DNA of 6,750 bases from Bacteroidota bacterium (lineage in GTDB: Bacteria; Bacteroidota; Ignavibacteria; UBA10030; UBA8401): contig DMPG01000242.1 of the NCBI GenBank assembly GCA_003456055.1, positions 1-6,750 on the forward strand. The letters run 5' to 3'. The position numbers and the translations under genes were made by a program. How positions within the stretch are numbered: the stretch's first letter is position 1; every line of letters begins with the position of its first letter. This document shows, piece by piece, positions 1 through 6,472 of this stretch. Under the pieces are notes generated by a model. It was not told where the DNA came from. It searched no databases and saw only the letters and a list, made by a program, of their open reading frames with translations.

Positions 1-1
1 C

Positions 2-400
2 ACCATTGTTGAGACGAACAATCCCATGAGCAGAAAGACGAACCGCTATCGCTTCGATCTGCTGATCGATGAGAAAGCAAAGCAGGAATCGAAGATGTTC
101 AAACAATTGTCGCTCGATCTTGTTTTCCTTTCGCCCCAATTGCATCAAGTTGAGCGGAAAGGGGATTATCTTTTAAAGAAGATCTTCGATACATTTAAAG
201 AAGCATACATCAATACCAACGAATTTAAGACCCATTTGCTTCCGCCGTATGTTGAACAAAATATGCGAAACGCTATCCATGTTGAGGAACGGGTTCGCTT
301 GATCTGCGATTATATTGCCGGAATGACCGATGGTTTTGCGATCAGAACATATAAACGCCTCTTCGATCCCGATTTTGGTTCACTCGTAGATTTAATTTAA
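2..400 (+). CDS. dgt: dGTPase-type dNTP triphosphohydrolase, C-terminal part (5' truncated by window edge)
   Basis: The last 132 residues of a protein whose frame is open to the left edge of the window; the ATG at 26 is an internal Met, not the start, since sense codons continue upstream. The best recognition signal is the block RLICDYIAGMTDGFAIRTYK near the C-terminus, matching the 'DYIAGMTDxxA' motif that ends dGTPase/Dgt proteins. These HD-domain enzymes hydrolyse dGTP (and other dNTPs) to the deoxynucleoside plus tripolyphosphate in the cytoplasm. The preceding helix-rich stretch (SPQLHQVERKGDYLLKKIF) fits the helical C-terminal domain of the family. The metal-binding HD motifs are N-terminal and outside the window, so catalytic competence cannot be judged. 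The residue after GMTD is Gly, where I recall a larger residue being common. The next gene begins 9 nt after the TAA, suggesting cotranscription. Confidence 0.78.
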   Translation, partial: TIVETNNPMSRKTNRYRFDLLIDEKAKQESKMFKQLSLDLVFLSPQLHQVERKGDYLLKKIFDTFKEAYINTNEFKTHLLPPYVEQNMRNAIHVEERVRLICDYIAGMTDGFAIRTYKRLFDPDFGSLVDLI

Positions 401-406
401 GGTGAT
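399..406 (+). promoter_or_regulatory. Shine-Dalgarno of the D-threonine aldolase-like gene
   Basis: AAGGTGAT sits 3 nt before the ATG at 410 and overlaps the TAA of the dGTPase gene. It matches the 3' half of the extended anti-SD complement (..GGTGAT..), so the short spacing is acceptable. It supports 410 as the start and suggests translational linkage with the upstream gene. Confidence 0.6.
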
Positions 407-409
407 GCT

Positions 410-1522
410 ATGAACACCGATAATAAATGGTTTACAATTGAGAATGTGGAGACAATCGATTCTCCTGCGCTAATATTCTATAAAGATCATATCGCAGAAA
501 ATATTCGTCAGTTAAAGAAAAGAATTCCTCACGTTGGCCGTCTCCGTCCGCACGTAAAGACGAATAAAAGCGCAGATATTTGTGCGATGATGATTGCTGA
601 AGGGATCGCGAAGTTCAAATGTGCAACGATCGCTGAAGCAGAAATGCTTGGTGCGATCAATGCACCGGATGTACTGTTAGCATATCAACCGGTCGGACCA
701 AAGATCAAACGGTTGCTGGAATTGGTTCGAAAATATCCCGGTACAAAATTTTCATGTTTGGTTGATAGTGTTGAATCGGGAAAAGAGATCGCGTCACAAT
801 TTCATTCTAATGGTCAGAGCATCAATCTGTTCATTGATCTGAACGTCGGAATGAATCGCACCGGAATTACGCCTGAAAAATCGATTGCTTTATTTGAAGA
901 GTTACATTCGGTAGCAGGAATTACCATTATTGGACTGCACATGTATGACGGTCATATTACCGATGCAGACATCGATCTCCGCCGTCAGCGATGTACTGCG
1001 GAGTATGAAAAAGTTTTTTCGCTGCGGGATTTGATAGAAAGAAAATATCATCGAGACCTGACAATTGTCGGAGGAGGTTCACCGACATTCTCTGTTCATG
1101 CAGAACAGAACGATGTTGAATGCAGTCCCGGAACATTCGTTTTATGGGATTGGAGCTACAAGCATTCATATCCTGATGAACCATACGAGTATGGAGCACT
1201 GGTCATTGCGAGAGTTATTTCGATAACTGGTGCTACCACAATGACGATCGATCTTGGTCATAAATCGGTTGCTGCTGAAAATCCTCTACCGCGTGTTTAT
1301 TTTTTGAATGCACCGGAAGCAACACCGATCGGTCACAGCGAAGAACATATGGTGCTCAAAGTAGCTGATACAAAAAAATATAAGATCGGTGATGTATTGT
1401 ATGGAGTGCCCGTTCATATTTGCCCGACTGTTGCACTGTACGAACACGCAACGGTTGTTCACGATCGAAGAATAATTACAGAATGGAATATCACAGCAAG
1501 AAATAAACGGATCACAATTTAA
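410..1522 (+). CDS. D-threonine aldolase / D-serine dehydratase-like PLP enzyme (fold type III)
   Basis: A 370-residue protein of the alanine-racemase-fold D-TA/DSD family, cytoplasmic PLP enzymes that cleave D-threonine (and other D-beta-hydroxy amino acids) to glycine plus aldehyde or deaminate D-serine. The N-terminal barrel starts with DSPALIFYKDHIAENI (residues 17-32). RPHVKTNKS follows, and Lys50 is the expected Schiff-base lysine. GLHMYDGHITD (175-185) and the Gly-rich GGGSPTF (221-227, expected PLP-phosphate loop) are typical. The C-terminal beta domain carries DLGHKSVAAE (281-290) and VHICPT, where His336 and Cys338 match the His-x-Cys metal (zinc) pair of eukaryotic D-serine dehydratase; D-threonine aldolases are reported with His-x-Asp. 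One difference is KTNK where many relatives have KTHK. Length is normal for the family. The substrate cannot be fixed from sequence; D-serine, D-threonine or a beta-hydroxyaspartate-type substrate are all possible. Confidence 0.87.
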   Translation: MNTDNKWFTIENVETIDSPALIFYKDHIAENIRQLKKRIPHVGRLRPHVKTNKSADICAMMIAEGIAKFKCATIAEAEMLGAINAPDVLLAYQPVGPKIKRLLELVRKYPGTKFSCLVDSVESGKEIASQFHSNGQSINLFIDLNVGMNRTGITPEKSIALFEELHSVAGITIIGLHMYDGHITDADIDLRRQRCTAEYEKVFSLRDLIERKYHRDLTIVGGGSPTFSVHAEQNDVECSPGTFVLWDWSYKHSYPDEPYEYGALVIARVISITGATTMTIDLGHKSVAAENPLPRVYFLNAPEATPIGHSEEHMVLKVADTKKYKIGDVLYGVPVHICPTVALYEHATVVHDRRIITEWNITARNKRITI

Positions 1523-1552
1523 GTCTATACAAAGAATGGAATAATTGCGCAC

Positions 1553-2989
1553 ATGGAAGAAACTTCAGGATCAAAGAAACTGCAATACGGCGACATCGTT
1601 GAACTCACCATTGAATCGACCGGATCGGAAGGAAAAAGCATTGCGCGGCTGGACGGGCTTGTTGTGTTTGTCGAAGGTGCAGTTGCCGGTGATGTGGTGA
1701 AAGCGAAGATCGGAAAGTCGAAGAAGAAATTTGCCGAAGCAAAAGTTGTTGAGGTGATTAAACCATCACCGCAGCGGATCGAACCGCACTGCAAATATTT
1801 CGGCACGTGCGGTGGCTGCAAATGGCAGCATGTGGAATACAATGCTCAATTAGCATTCAAGCATCAGCAAGTGGTTGATGCCCTTGAACGGATCGGCGGA
1901 TTCAAAGGATTGAACATTCTCCCGATCGTTGGATCGGAAGATGTTTTTTACTATCGGAACAAATTGGAATTCTCATTCAGTGAAAAGCCGTGGTTGACTG
2001 AAAAAGATATGGAACTTCATAAAGAAGAAAATGTACCGAATCTTGCGTTGGGTTTTCACGTTCCTCAGCGGTGGGATAAAGTTTTGGATATCGATGAGTG
2101 TTTTCTTCAATCGGAATTGAGCACAGGAATCTTGAATGCTGTTCGAAAATTTGCGTTGGACAATAAGATTCCTGCATTTGAACCGGAAACTGAAACTGGA
2201 TATTTCCGCAACCTGGTCATCCGTGAAGGGAAAAATTCCGGCGATGTGATGGTGAATATCGTATCGTTTGAGGACTCACCGGAAGTGATGGAAAAACTGA
2301 GCGCGGAACTGCAAAAACAATTCCCCGAAATTACAACCATCATCAATAACGTCACCAAAAGAAAATCGCAGGTCGCTGTCGGCGAATATGAAAAAGTGTA
2401 TTACGGCACCGGGATCATTCACGACAAACTCGGGAGATATAATTTTCAGATCTCAGCGAACTCATTTTTCCAGACGAACACGAAGCAGGCGGAAAAATTA
2501 TATTCCATTGCAAAAGAATTTGCAGAACTAAAACCGACCGATGTTGTGTACGATCTTTATTGCGGAACAGGAAGCATCGGAATTTATATCTCTGATTCCG
2601 TACAGCAGGTGGTCGGAATAGAATTGGTGGAAAGCTCCATTCAGAATGCAAAGAAGAATGCGGACCTGAACGGGATCGAGAATTGTGAATTCATCGCCGG
2701 CGATCTGAAGGATCGTTTAACAAAAGATGTTGCATGGAAAGAACAATTTGCGCATCCGAATGTTATCATTGTCGATCCACCCCGCAGCGGAATGCATCCG
2801 AAAGCAGTTGAAGAATTAGGGAAGATGCAGGTTCCGACGATCGTGTATGTCAGCTGCAATCCTGCTACACTTGCACGCGACCTGCAACTACTGTCGCCGT
2901 TCGGTTATGTGATCGAAAAAGTCCAGCCGGTGGATATGTTTCCGCACACCTATCATATTGAGTGTGTTGCGAAAGTGGTGTTGAAGTAA
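1553..2989 (+). CDS. rlmD: 23S rRNA (uracil-C5)-methyltransferase, RlmD/RumA type
   Basis: A 478-residue SAM-dependent RNA methyltransferase that places a methyl group on C5 of a uridine, in E. coli RlmD at U1939 of 23S rRNA. In order: an N-terminal TRAM RNA-binding domain (about 10-70); a [4Fe-4S] cluster site with Cys80, Cys86, Cys89 (C-x5-CGGC) and a distal Cys183; YYRNKLEFSFS (133-143); SFFQTNTKQAEKLY (304-317) with the conserved Gln307; SAM motif I VYDLYCGTGSIG (332-343); VIIVDPPRSG (404-413); catalytic Cys435 in YVSCNPATLARD; and Glu470 in HIE as expected general base. All key residues are present, so it should be active. It is somewhat longer than E. coli RlmD (433 aa), mainly from extra residues between Cys89 and Cys183. 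The upstream gene's stop lies in frame 11 codons before this ATG, so no earlier ATG start exists. The SD is weak (AAAGAATGGA at 1531-1540). Whether the target is U1939, U747 or both is unknown. Confidence 0.93.
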   Translation: MEETSGSKKLQYGDIVELTIESTGSEGKSIARLDGLVVFVEGAVAGDVVKAKIGKSKKKFAEAKVVEVIKPSPQRIEPHCKYFGTCGGCKWQHVEYNAQLAFKHQQVVDALERIGGFKGLNILPIVGSEDVFYYRNKLEFSFSEKPWLTEKDMELHKEENVPNLALGFHVPQRWDKVLDIDECFLQSELSTGILNAVRKFALDNKIPAFEPETETGYFRNLVIREGKNSGDVMVNIVSFEDSPEVMEKLSAELQKQFPEITTIINNVTKRKSQVAVGEYEKVYYGTGIIHDKLGRYNFQISANSFFQTNTKQAEKLYSIAKEFAELKPTDVVYDLYCGTGSIGIYISDSVQQVVGIELVESSIQNAKKNADLNGIENCEFIAGDLKDRLTKDVAWKEQFAHPNVIIVDPPRSGMHPKAVEELGKMQVPTIVYVSCNPATLARDLQLLSPFGYVIEKVQPVDMFPHTYHIECVAKVVLK

Positions 2990-3007
2990 AGAGGTTTTCA
3001 ACTTAAC

Positions 3008-3047
3008 AAAAAACGTCAGGTACATTGTTTTATGCCTGACGTTTTTT
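3008..3047. terminator. Bidirectional Rho-independent terminator between convergent genes
   Basis: A perfect 13-nt inverted repeat, AAAAAACGTCAGG (3008-3020) and CCTGACGTTTTTT (3035-3047), encloses a 14-nt loop. The GC-containing core CGTCAGG/CCTGACG is flanked by an A-run on the left and a run of nine T on the right, so transcripts from either strand form a stem followed by a U-tract. It lies 18 nt past the methyltransferase stop and 23 nt past the stop of the convergent outer-membrane protein gene, as expected for a shared terminator. Confidence 0.92.
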
Positions 3048-3070
3048 TTATTTGTAACTATTGCTTTAAT

Positions 3071-3793
3071 CTAAAATCCGTACGATAATCCTGCAGAAAG
3101 TGTAATACCCGTTAAAGGAAATTCAAAGAAAGGAATTGGCAGGGCTTTTTCATTTTCGTATTCACTGAAGACAAGATATCGGTATGATAATTCCAGTAAC
3201 AATCCGATATTTTCTGTAAAGTGTACGGTACTGTTACCGCCAACGCGGACACCGTATGCTGGACTTTGCAACTCTCGCGTTACCGTTGTGCCATAACCAT
3301 CCGTAGTACGGAATGAGGTTTCTTCCGTAATGTAACTGAGTGCGTATATAAGTTCTGCTTGAAATTGTAAATCATTATTCGCAGTTGCTCCACCGATTCC
3401 CATAGAAAAAGGATAGAACGAATACGTTTCGGTGATGGTTCCGGAAATGGTCCCTATTTGTGTACCGCTTGCAGACATTTGAGGAAGATCAAAATCAAAT
3501 GCACGTTCAACCGAAGAATATCCACCACGGAAAATAATTACTTTCGAATCTCTCATCGGGCGAAGTGTGATTGTTGCACCAAGCTCGGGAAGAGATTTAA
3601 TAGACTTTGCATTGCTTCCCACCGCATAATTTGATACGCCAATATGTTGGTTGATCTGGTCGGGGTTCATCGGGGAAATACCGTAAGTGAGTGCAAAACG
3701 GAATTTTGACCTACTGACATCTTGAATTTCATTTTCTTGAGCGTTAAGGATGGAGAGTAGGAAAACCGTGAGAAGGAAAAAAATATTTTTCAT
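3071..3793 (-). CDS. Outer-membrane beta-barrel protein with signal peptide, function unknown
   Basis: A 240-residue protein. Residues 1-18 form a Sec signal peptide (MKN, hydrophobic core IFFLLTVFLLSIL, likely cleavage at LNA|QEN). The mature part of about 222 residues has alternating polar/hydrophobic stretches typical of transmembrane beta-strands, for example KFRFALTYGIS, DLQFQAELIYALSYI, IGLLLELSYRYLVF and the terminal ITLSAGLSYGF. The last residue is Phe, the usual BAM-recognised C-terminal signature. The size would suit an 8-stranded barrel (inference). I recognise no specific family; it resembles the many small OmpA-/porin-like beta-barrels of Bacteroidota. It follows the lipoprotein gene after only 8 nt, and its SD overlaps that gene's stop, so the two proteins are probably made together and may both act at the outer membrane. 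It ends 23 nt from a shared terminator. Alternative: a periplasmic beta-rich protein. Confidence 0.75.
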   Translation of the reverse strand: MKNIFFLLTVFLLSILNAQENEIQDVSRSKFRFALTYGISPMNPDQINQHIGVSNYAVGSNAKSIKSLPELGATITLRPMRDSKVIIFRGGYSSVERAFDFDLPQMSASGTQIGTISGTITETYSFYPFSMGIGGATANNDLQFQAELIYALSYITEETSFRTTDGYGTTVTRELQSPAYGVRVGGNSTVHFTENIGLLLELSYRYLVFSEYENEKALPIPFFEFPLTGITLSAGLSYGF

Positions 3794-3798
3794 AAGAG

Positions 3799-3803
3799 CT
3801 CCT
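3799..3803 (-). promoter_or_regulatory. Shine-Dalgarno of the outer-membrane protein gene, overlapping the upstream stop
   Basis: On the minus strand the sequence reads TAGGAGCTCTTATG: AGGAG lies 5 nt before the ATG and shares bases with the TAG stop of the lipoprotein gene. This fixes the start at 3793 and suggests that ribosomes finishing the lipoprotein re-initiate on the barrel gene. Confidence 0.7.
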
Positions 3804-4209
3804 ACTTTTTAAATGCTGCAATTCGTAACAATACTTCAGTTTCATCATATTCTAAAAGACTATTAGTGCCCTGCATAAGCAGAATATAATATATACCGGT
3901 CGGGACTTTAAAACCATTAACTCCGTTTCCGTTCCAAACAACCGAATAATCCGTGCCGGCATTATGGTTGACCACATCCATGAGTGTTACTTGTCTTCGG
4001 TTAAATCGATCATACACAACTAGTTTAAGATGCGGTCCTTTGCCAGAGGGAACTTGAGGGACGGAATATTTGATCGTGGTTGAATCCGAGAAAGGATTTG
4101 GAAAATTTTGTTTCAATTCGTAAGAGTTTGGAGGAGGATTATCAACAATCTGTTCAGCACAGGATGAAAATACAACGATACAACAGAAGGCAATGATAAA
4201 TTGTTTCAT
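3802..4209 (-). CDS. Small lipoprotein consisting of a T9SS-CTD/FlgD-like domain
   Basis: A 135-residue protein. The N-terminus MKQFIIAFCCIVVFSSCAEQ is a lipoprotein signal with a probable lipidated Cys17 (lipobox FSSC; Phe at -3 is not the textbook residue). After a short Pro-rich linker (IVDNPPPNS) the rest is one domain of the FlgD-like/type IX secretion sorting kind: QNFPNPFSDSTTIKYSVP (34-51), then LKLVVYDRFNRRQVTLMD (resembling the usual 'VYDLLGREVxTL'), then VVWNGNGVNGFKVPTGIYYI (90-109; compare 'WDGxxxxGxxVxSGIYFYxL'). In this bacterial group that domain normally sits at the C-terminus of large secreted proteins; here it is essentially the whole mature protein. A segment near residues 114-128 lengthens the last hairpin. 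Function unknown; likely an inner- or outer-membrane-anchored periplasmic or surface protein paired with the downstream barrel. Confidence 0.8.
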   Translation of the reverse strand: MKQFIIAFCCIVVFSSCAEQIVDNPPPNSYELKQNFPNPFSDSTTIKYSVPQVPSGKGPHLKLVVYDRFNRRQVTLMDVVNHNAGTDYSVVWNGNGVNGFKVPTGIYYILLMQGTNSLLEYDETEVLLRIAAFKK

Positions 4210-4214
4210 ACTTA

Positions 4215-4219
4215 TCCTT
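4215..4219 (-). promoter_or_regulatory. Shine-Dalgarno of the small lipoprotein gene
   Basis: The minus strand reads AAAAGGATAAGTATG; AAGGA lies 5 nt before the ATG at 4209 and supports this start, which also puts the signal peptide at the right place. Confidence 0.55.
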
Positions 4220-4255
4220 TTGTAATGTGAATTGCATATTAATCGTATTCAAAAA

Positions 4256-5179
4256 TTATGTCAGAAGCAACCACCGTTCAAAGAATGTGACTATGCGCAA
4301 TTCATATTCTTTCTTTCCAACGTCATGAACATCGTTATGTTTTGCCGAAGCGACAAACCATAACTCCTTTGGTTCGTTTGCGGCAACGAACAATTCTTGA
4401 CTGTATTGATATTTAATAAAATGGTCTTCAATGCCATGGATAAAAAATATCGGTGCGTGGATTTTTGAGACTGCTGAAAGCGGTGAGATTTGTCGATGTT
4501 TGAATTGCGCTATGGTCTCACTTCTTTTCATCGAAATGTTCCGAAGGAAATGCCAAGGCAGCCGTAATAATCGTTTTTGATAATCAACCGTTACTTGTCG
4601 GAGTGTAGCGAATGATGCTTCGGAAACAATCGCTGCAATTCTCGGTTCTATACTAGCTGCCTGCAATGCGATCGCCGCACCCATTGATGTTCCAAAGACA
4701 CCGATTTTTCCGATGAAGATATTTTTTTCTTTGTTCAGTAAAAATAAATAATCGATCGCTTTTTGAACATCAAATTTTTCATGAAAACCATATGTGCAAT
4801 ACCGGCCGCCGCTTTCACCGTGTGCTCGTGAATCATAGATCAATACATTGAAATGATGGTCATGCCAAATTTTTGCGAGCAGCAGCCCGCTCATTTTATT
4901 GTCGGCAACTCCATGCAGATAAATGATCGTAGCTTTTGGTTCAACGGCTGGGATGAACCACGCACTCAATTGTGACTCGCCATCGCTGGCGGTGAATCGC
5001 AGATCCTCAAACGGTAATCCGAGTTGCGAAGGCGATATTGGCAATCCTTTATATTGATAGAATTGTTCTCCCCGTCGCCGTGGATTCAACAGCATAATTG
5101 GTCCGATGACAAAGACCAATGCTGAGCATGTTATCAAGAATGCAAGAAATGCCAATATAATGATGAGAAGAATACTCAT
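4256..5179 (-). CDS. Membrane-anchored alpha/beta hydrolase (serine hydrolase)
   Basis: A 307-residue protein with an uncleaved-looking N-terminal hydrophobic helix (about 3-31, ending LLNPRRRG, positive residues on the inner side), so probably anchored in the cytoplasmic membrane. The alpha/beta-hydrolase fold follows: IIYLHGVADNK (85-95) with the HG oxyanion motif; YDSRAHGESGG (115-125); nucleophile elbow GVFGTSMGAA (160-169) with Ser165; FFIHGIEDHF (245-254) with acid Asp252; and ASAKHNDVHD (277-286) with probable catalytic His281. The triad is complete. The AKHNDV pattern and the overall order resemble the ABHD12/13/17-like 'Hydrolase_4' group, which includes thioesterases, lipases and peptidases; the substrate cannot be read from sequence. 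Its ATG overlaps the TGA of the class V PLP enzyme gene (ATGA), and no good SD precedes it, so translation is probably coupled. Confidence 0.88.
   Translation of the reverse strand: MSILLIIILAFLAFLITCSALVFVIGPIMLLNPRRRGEQFYQYKGLPISPSQLGLPFEDLRFTASDGESQLSAWFIPAVEPKATIIYLHGVADNKMSGLLLAKIWHDHHFNVLIYDSRAHGESGGRYCTYGFHEKFDVQKAIDYLFLLNKEKNIFIGKIGVFGTSMGAAIALQAASIEPRIAAIVSEASFATLRQVTVDYQKRLLRLPWHFLRNISMKRSETIAQFKHRQISPLSAVSKIHAPIFFIHGIEDHFIKYQYSQELFVAANEPKELWFVASAKHNDVHDVGKKEYELRIVTFFERWLLLT
5176..5179 (-). other. ATGA start/stop overlap coupling two genes
   Basis: On the minus strand ATGA contains both the ATG of the alpha/beta hydrolase and the TGA of the class V PLP enzyme. The sequence just upstream (TTACATTCATCATT) offers no convincing SD, so initiation probably depends on ribosomes terminating on the upstream gene. 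Confidence 0.75.
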
Positions 5180-6324
5180 AATGATGAATGTAATAATTGC
5201 TTTATTGCTTCGCAGACGATTTGGATATCATCAACAGAATTATAGAAATGAGGGGATATCCGTATTTTCCCTTCGCGTAATGAGACGATAATGTTTTGCT
5301 CGTTCAATGATGTAAAGATCTTTTCTGCACCCGGAAGTTTTAATGTTACAATACCCGCTCGTTTTTCATGCTCACGCGGTGTTGCAGTTTCAATCTCATT
5401 TTGCTCTGCAAATTCAAAAATGTAATCCGTAAGAGAAAGAAGATGTAAGTGGATCTTCGGAATTCCGACATCGTTTAATAGATTTACAGATTCACCAAGT
5501 GCTACAATGCCGGCGTTATTTTGTGCTCCGTTCTCATAGCGTCGAGCGGTTTCATCGAAGTCTAATCGGTAATCAAAAAGATTATTGAAATAATGTTTAT
5601 TGCTCGTCCATCCCGCAAATTGCTGGCTGATCCGGGATTGTAATTTTTCAGTAATATAAATAAATCCAAACCCCATCATGGAAAGAAGCCACTTGTGTCC
5701 GCTGGATGAGAGAAAATCAATTCCTGATTCTTGAACATCGATTGGGGTAGAGCCGAGACCTTGAATTGCATCAACGCAAAAAGTAATGTTGTGTCGTTTG
5801 CACAATTTTCCAATTGATTTTAGATCAGATTTGAAACCGGATAGGAATTGCACGAAACTGATCGAAAGCAGTTTTGTTTTTGGGGTGATTGCTTTTTCAA
5901 TATCTTCCAGACGAATTTCGTCATTGAATGTTCGAACAAAATCGATCTCAACGCCAAGCCGTTTTAAGTTTAGGAATGGCACCACGTTCGTTGGAAATTC
6001 GCTGTCGTTCAACAAAATCCTATCACCGCTTTTCCAACCGATCCCGTTTGCCAAAATATTTAATCCGTCAGAAGTATTGTTGACGAAGCCGATCCGTTCA
6101 GCCGGTGCATTGATCAGTTTCCCGATCTGCACTTTTGTATTCTGACTGATCTGAACGATCTGCGGAAAATCATCAATAGAGCCTTCGGAACGATTGAGAA
6201 GATAATGCTCGACGGCTGCTTTGGTTCTGCTGTTCAGCGGACTGATTGCCGCATGGTTCAACCAGAGTTTTCCCGTATTAAGGTGAGGAAACCATGAACG
6301 ATATAGGGGGAGGTTTGAAATCAT
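5176..6324 (-). CDS. Class V aminotransferase-fold PLP enzyme (cysteine desulfurase / isopenicillin-N epimerase-like)
   Basis: A 382-residue cytoplasmic fold type I PLP enzyme. Visible landmarks: WLNHAAISPLN (21-31), the start of the substrate site; GFVNNTSDGLN (79-89), PLP-phosphate region; FCVDAIQGLG (182-191) with Asp185 holding the pyridine nitrogen; FLSSSGHKWLLSMMG (204-218) with Schiff-base Lys211; ENGAQNNAGI (264-273); and a C-terminal EGKIRISPHFYNSVDDI (351-367). The persulfide-carrying loop of SufS/CsdA (R-x-G-x-x-C) is replaced by the sequence LREGKIRIS without Cys, so this is unlikely to be a true cysteine desulfurase. The RISPHFYN ending is shared with isopenicillin-N epimerase-like and kynureninase-like relatives; the reaction is unknown. 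It is the first gene of the leftward group and overlaps the hydrolase by 4 nt, hinting at a joint pathway. No SD precedes the ATG and no other ATG lies nearby in frame. Confidence 0.87.
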   Translation of the reverse strand: MISNLPLYRSWFPHLNTGKLWLNHAAISPLNSRTKAAVEHYLLNRSEGSIDDFPQIVQISQNTKVQIGKLINAPAERIGFVNNTSDGLNILANGIGWKSGDRILLNDSEFPTNVVPFLNLKRLGVEIDFVRTFNDEIRLEDIEKAITPKTKLLSISFVQFLSGFKSDLKSIGKLCKRHNITFCVDAIQGLGSTPIDVQESGIDFLSSSGHKWLLSMMGFGFIYITEKLQSRISQQFAGWTSNKHYFNNLFDYRLDFDETARRYENGAQNNAGIVALGESVNLLNDVGIPKIHLHLLSLTDYIFEFAEQNEIETATPREHEKRAGIVTLKLPGAEKIFTSLNEQNIIVSLREGKIRISPHFYNSVDDIQIVCEAIKQLLHSSL

Positions 6325-6472
6325 ATATCAATATAAATACTTGGAAAAGGTGAAGCAAGAAGCGTACATCGGAATGTGATTTACAATAGAGCTGCAGAAT
6401 ATTTATTCATCAATCCGCATCTTTTTCGTATATTTCTTCATTGTAATTTCAATTCATTTCTACAGAATTTTA
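6325..6472. promoter_or_regulatory. Divergent intergenic region between the PLP enzyme and glycosyltransferase genes
   Basis: 148 nt of AT-rich DNA between two divergent starts must hold at least the promoter of the leftward genes and probably one for the rightward gene. On the minus strand TTGCTT (6358-6353), a 17-nt spacer and TATATT (6335-6330) form a sigma70-like pair, with the -35 a poor match. If real, transcription would begin at or next to the ATG at 6324. On the plus strand I see only isolated -10-like words (TACAAT at 6382, TGTAAT at 6442) without partners at the right spacing. Confidence 0.35.

Noticed and set aside
26..400. A complete small gene starting at the ATG at 26
   Set aside because: The frame is open to the window edge and the protein matches only the C-terminal end of dGTPases, so it is a truncated large gene.
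1525..1842. A 105-codon minus-strand open frame across the start of the rRNA methyltransferase gene
   Set aside because: It is antisense to the TRAM domain and cysteine cluster of a confident gene, and its translation is Ser/Phe-rich low-quality sequence.
4210..4255. A separate promoter for the lipoprotein/barrel pair
   Set aside because: The 46-nt gap has AT-rich words (TTGAAT, TAATAT) but no pair with acceptable spacing, and no terminator hairpin is visible; a separate promoter is neither supported nor excluded.
5106..5291. A 61-codon plus-strand frame over the ATGA overlap
   Set aside because: It is antisense to two confident genes, and its Met/Arg/Ile-rich translation mirrors the hydrophobic anchor codons of the hydrolase.
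5786..6145. A 119-codon plus-strand open frame opposite the class V PLP enzyme gene
   Set aside because: It lies wholly within a well-conserved gene on the other strand, its translation is Ser/Arg/Phe-rich with no recognisable domain, and it has no plausible ribosome-binding site.
6381..6446. Inverted repeat TTACAAT (6381-6387) and ATTGTAA (6440-6446) in the divergent region, a possible operator
   Set aside because: Only 7 AT-rich bases match, with a 52-nt separation; this is expected by chance in AT-rich intergenic DNA.
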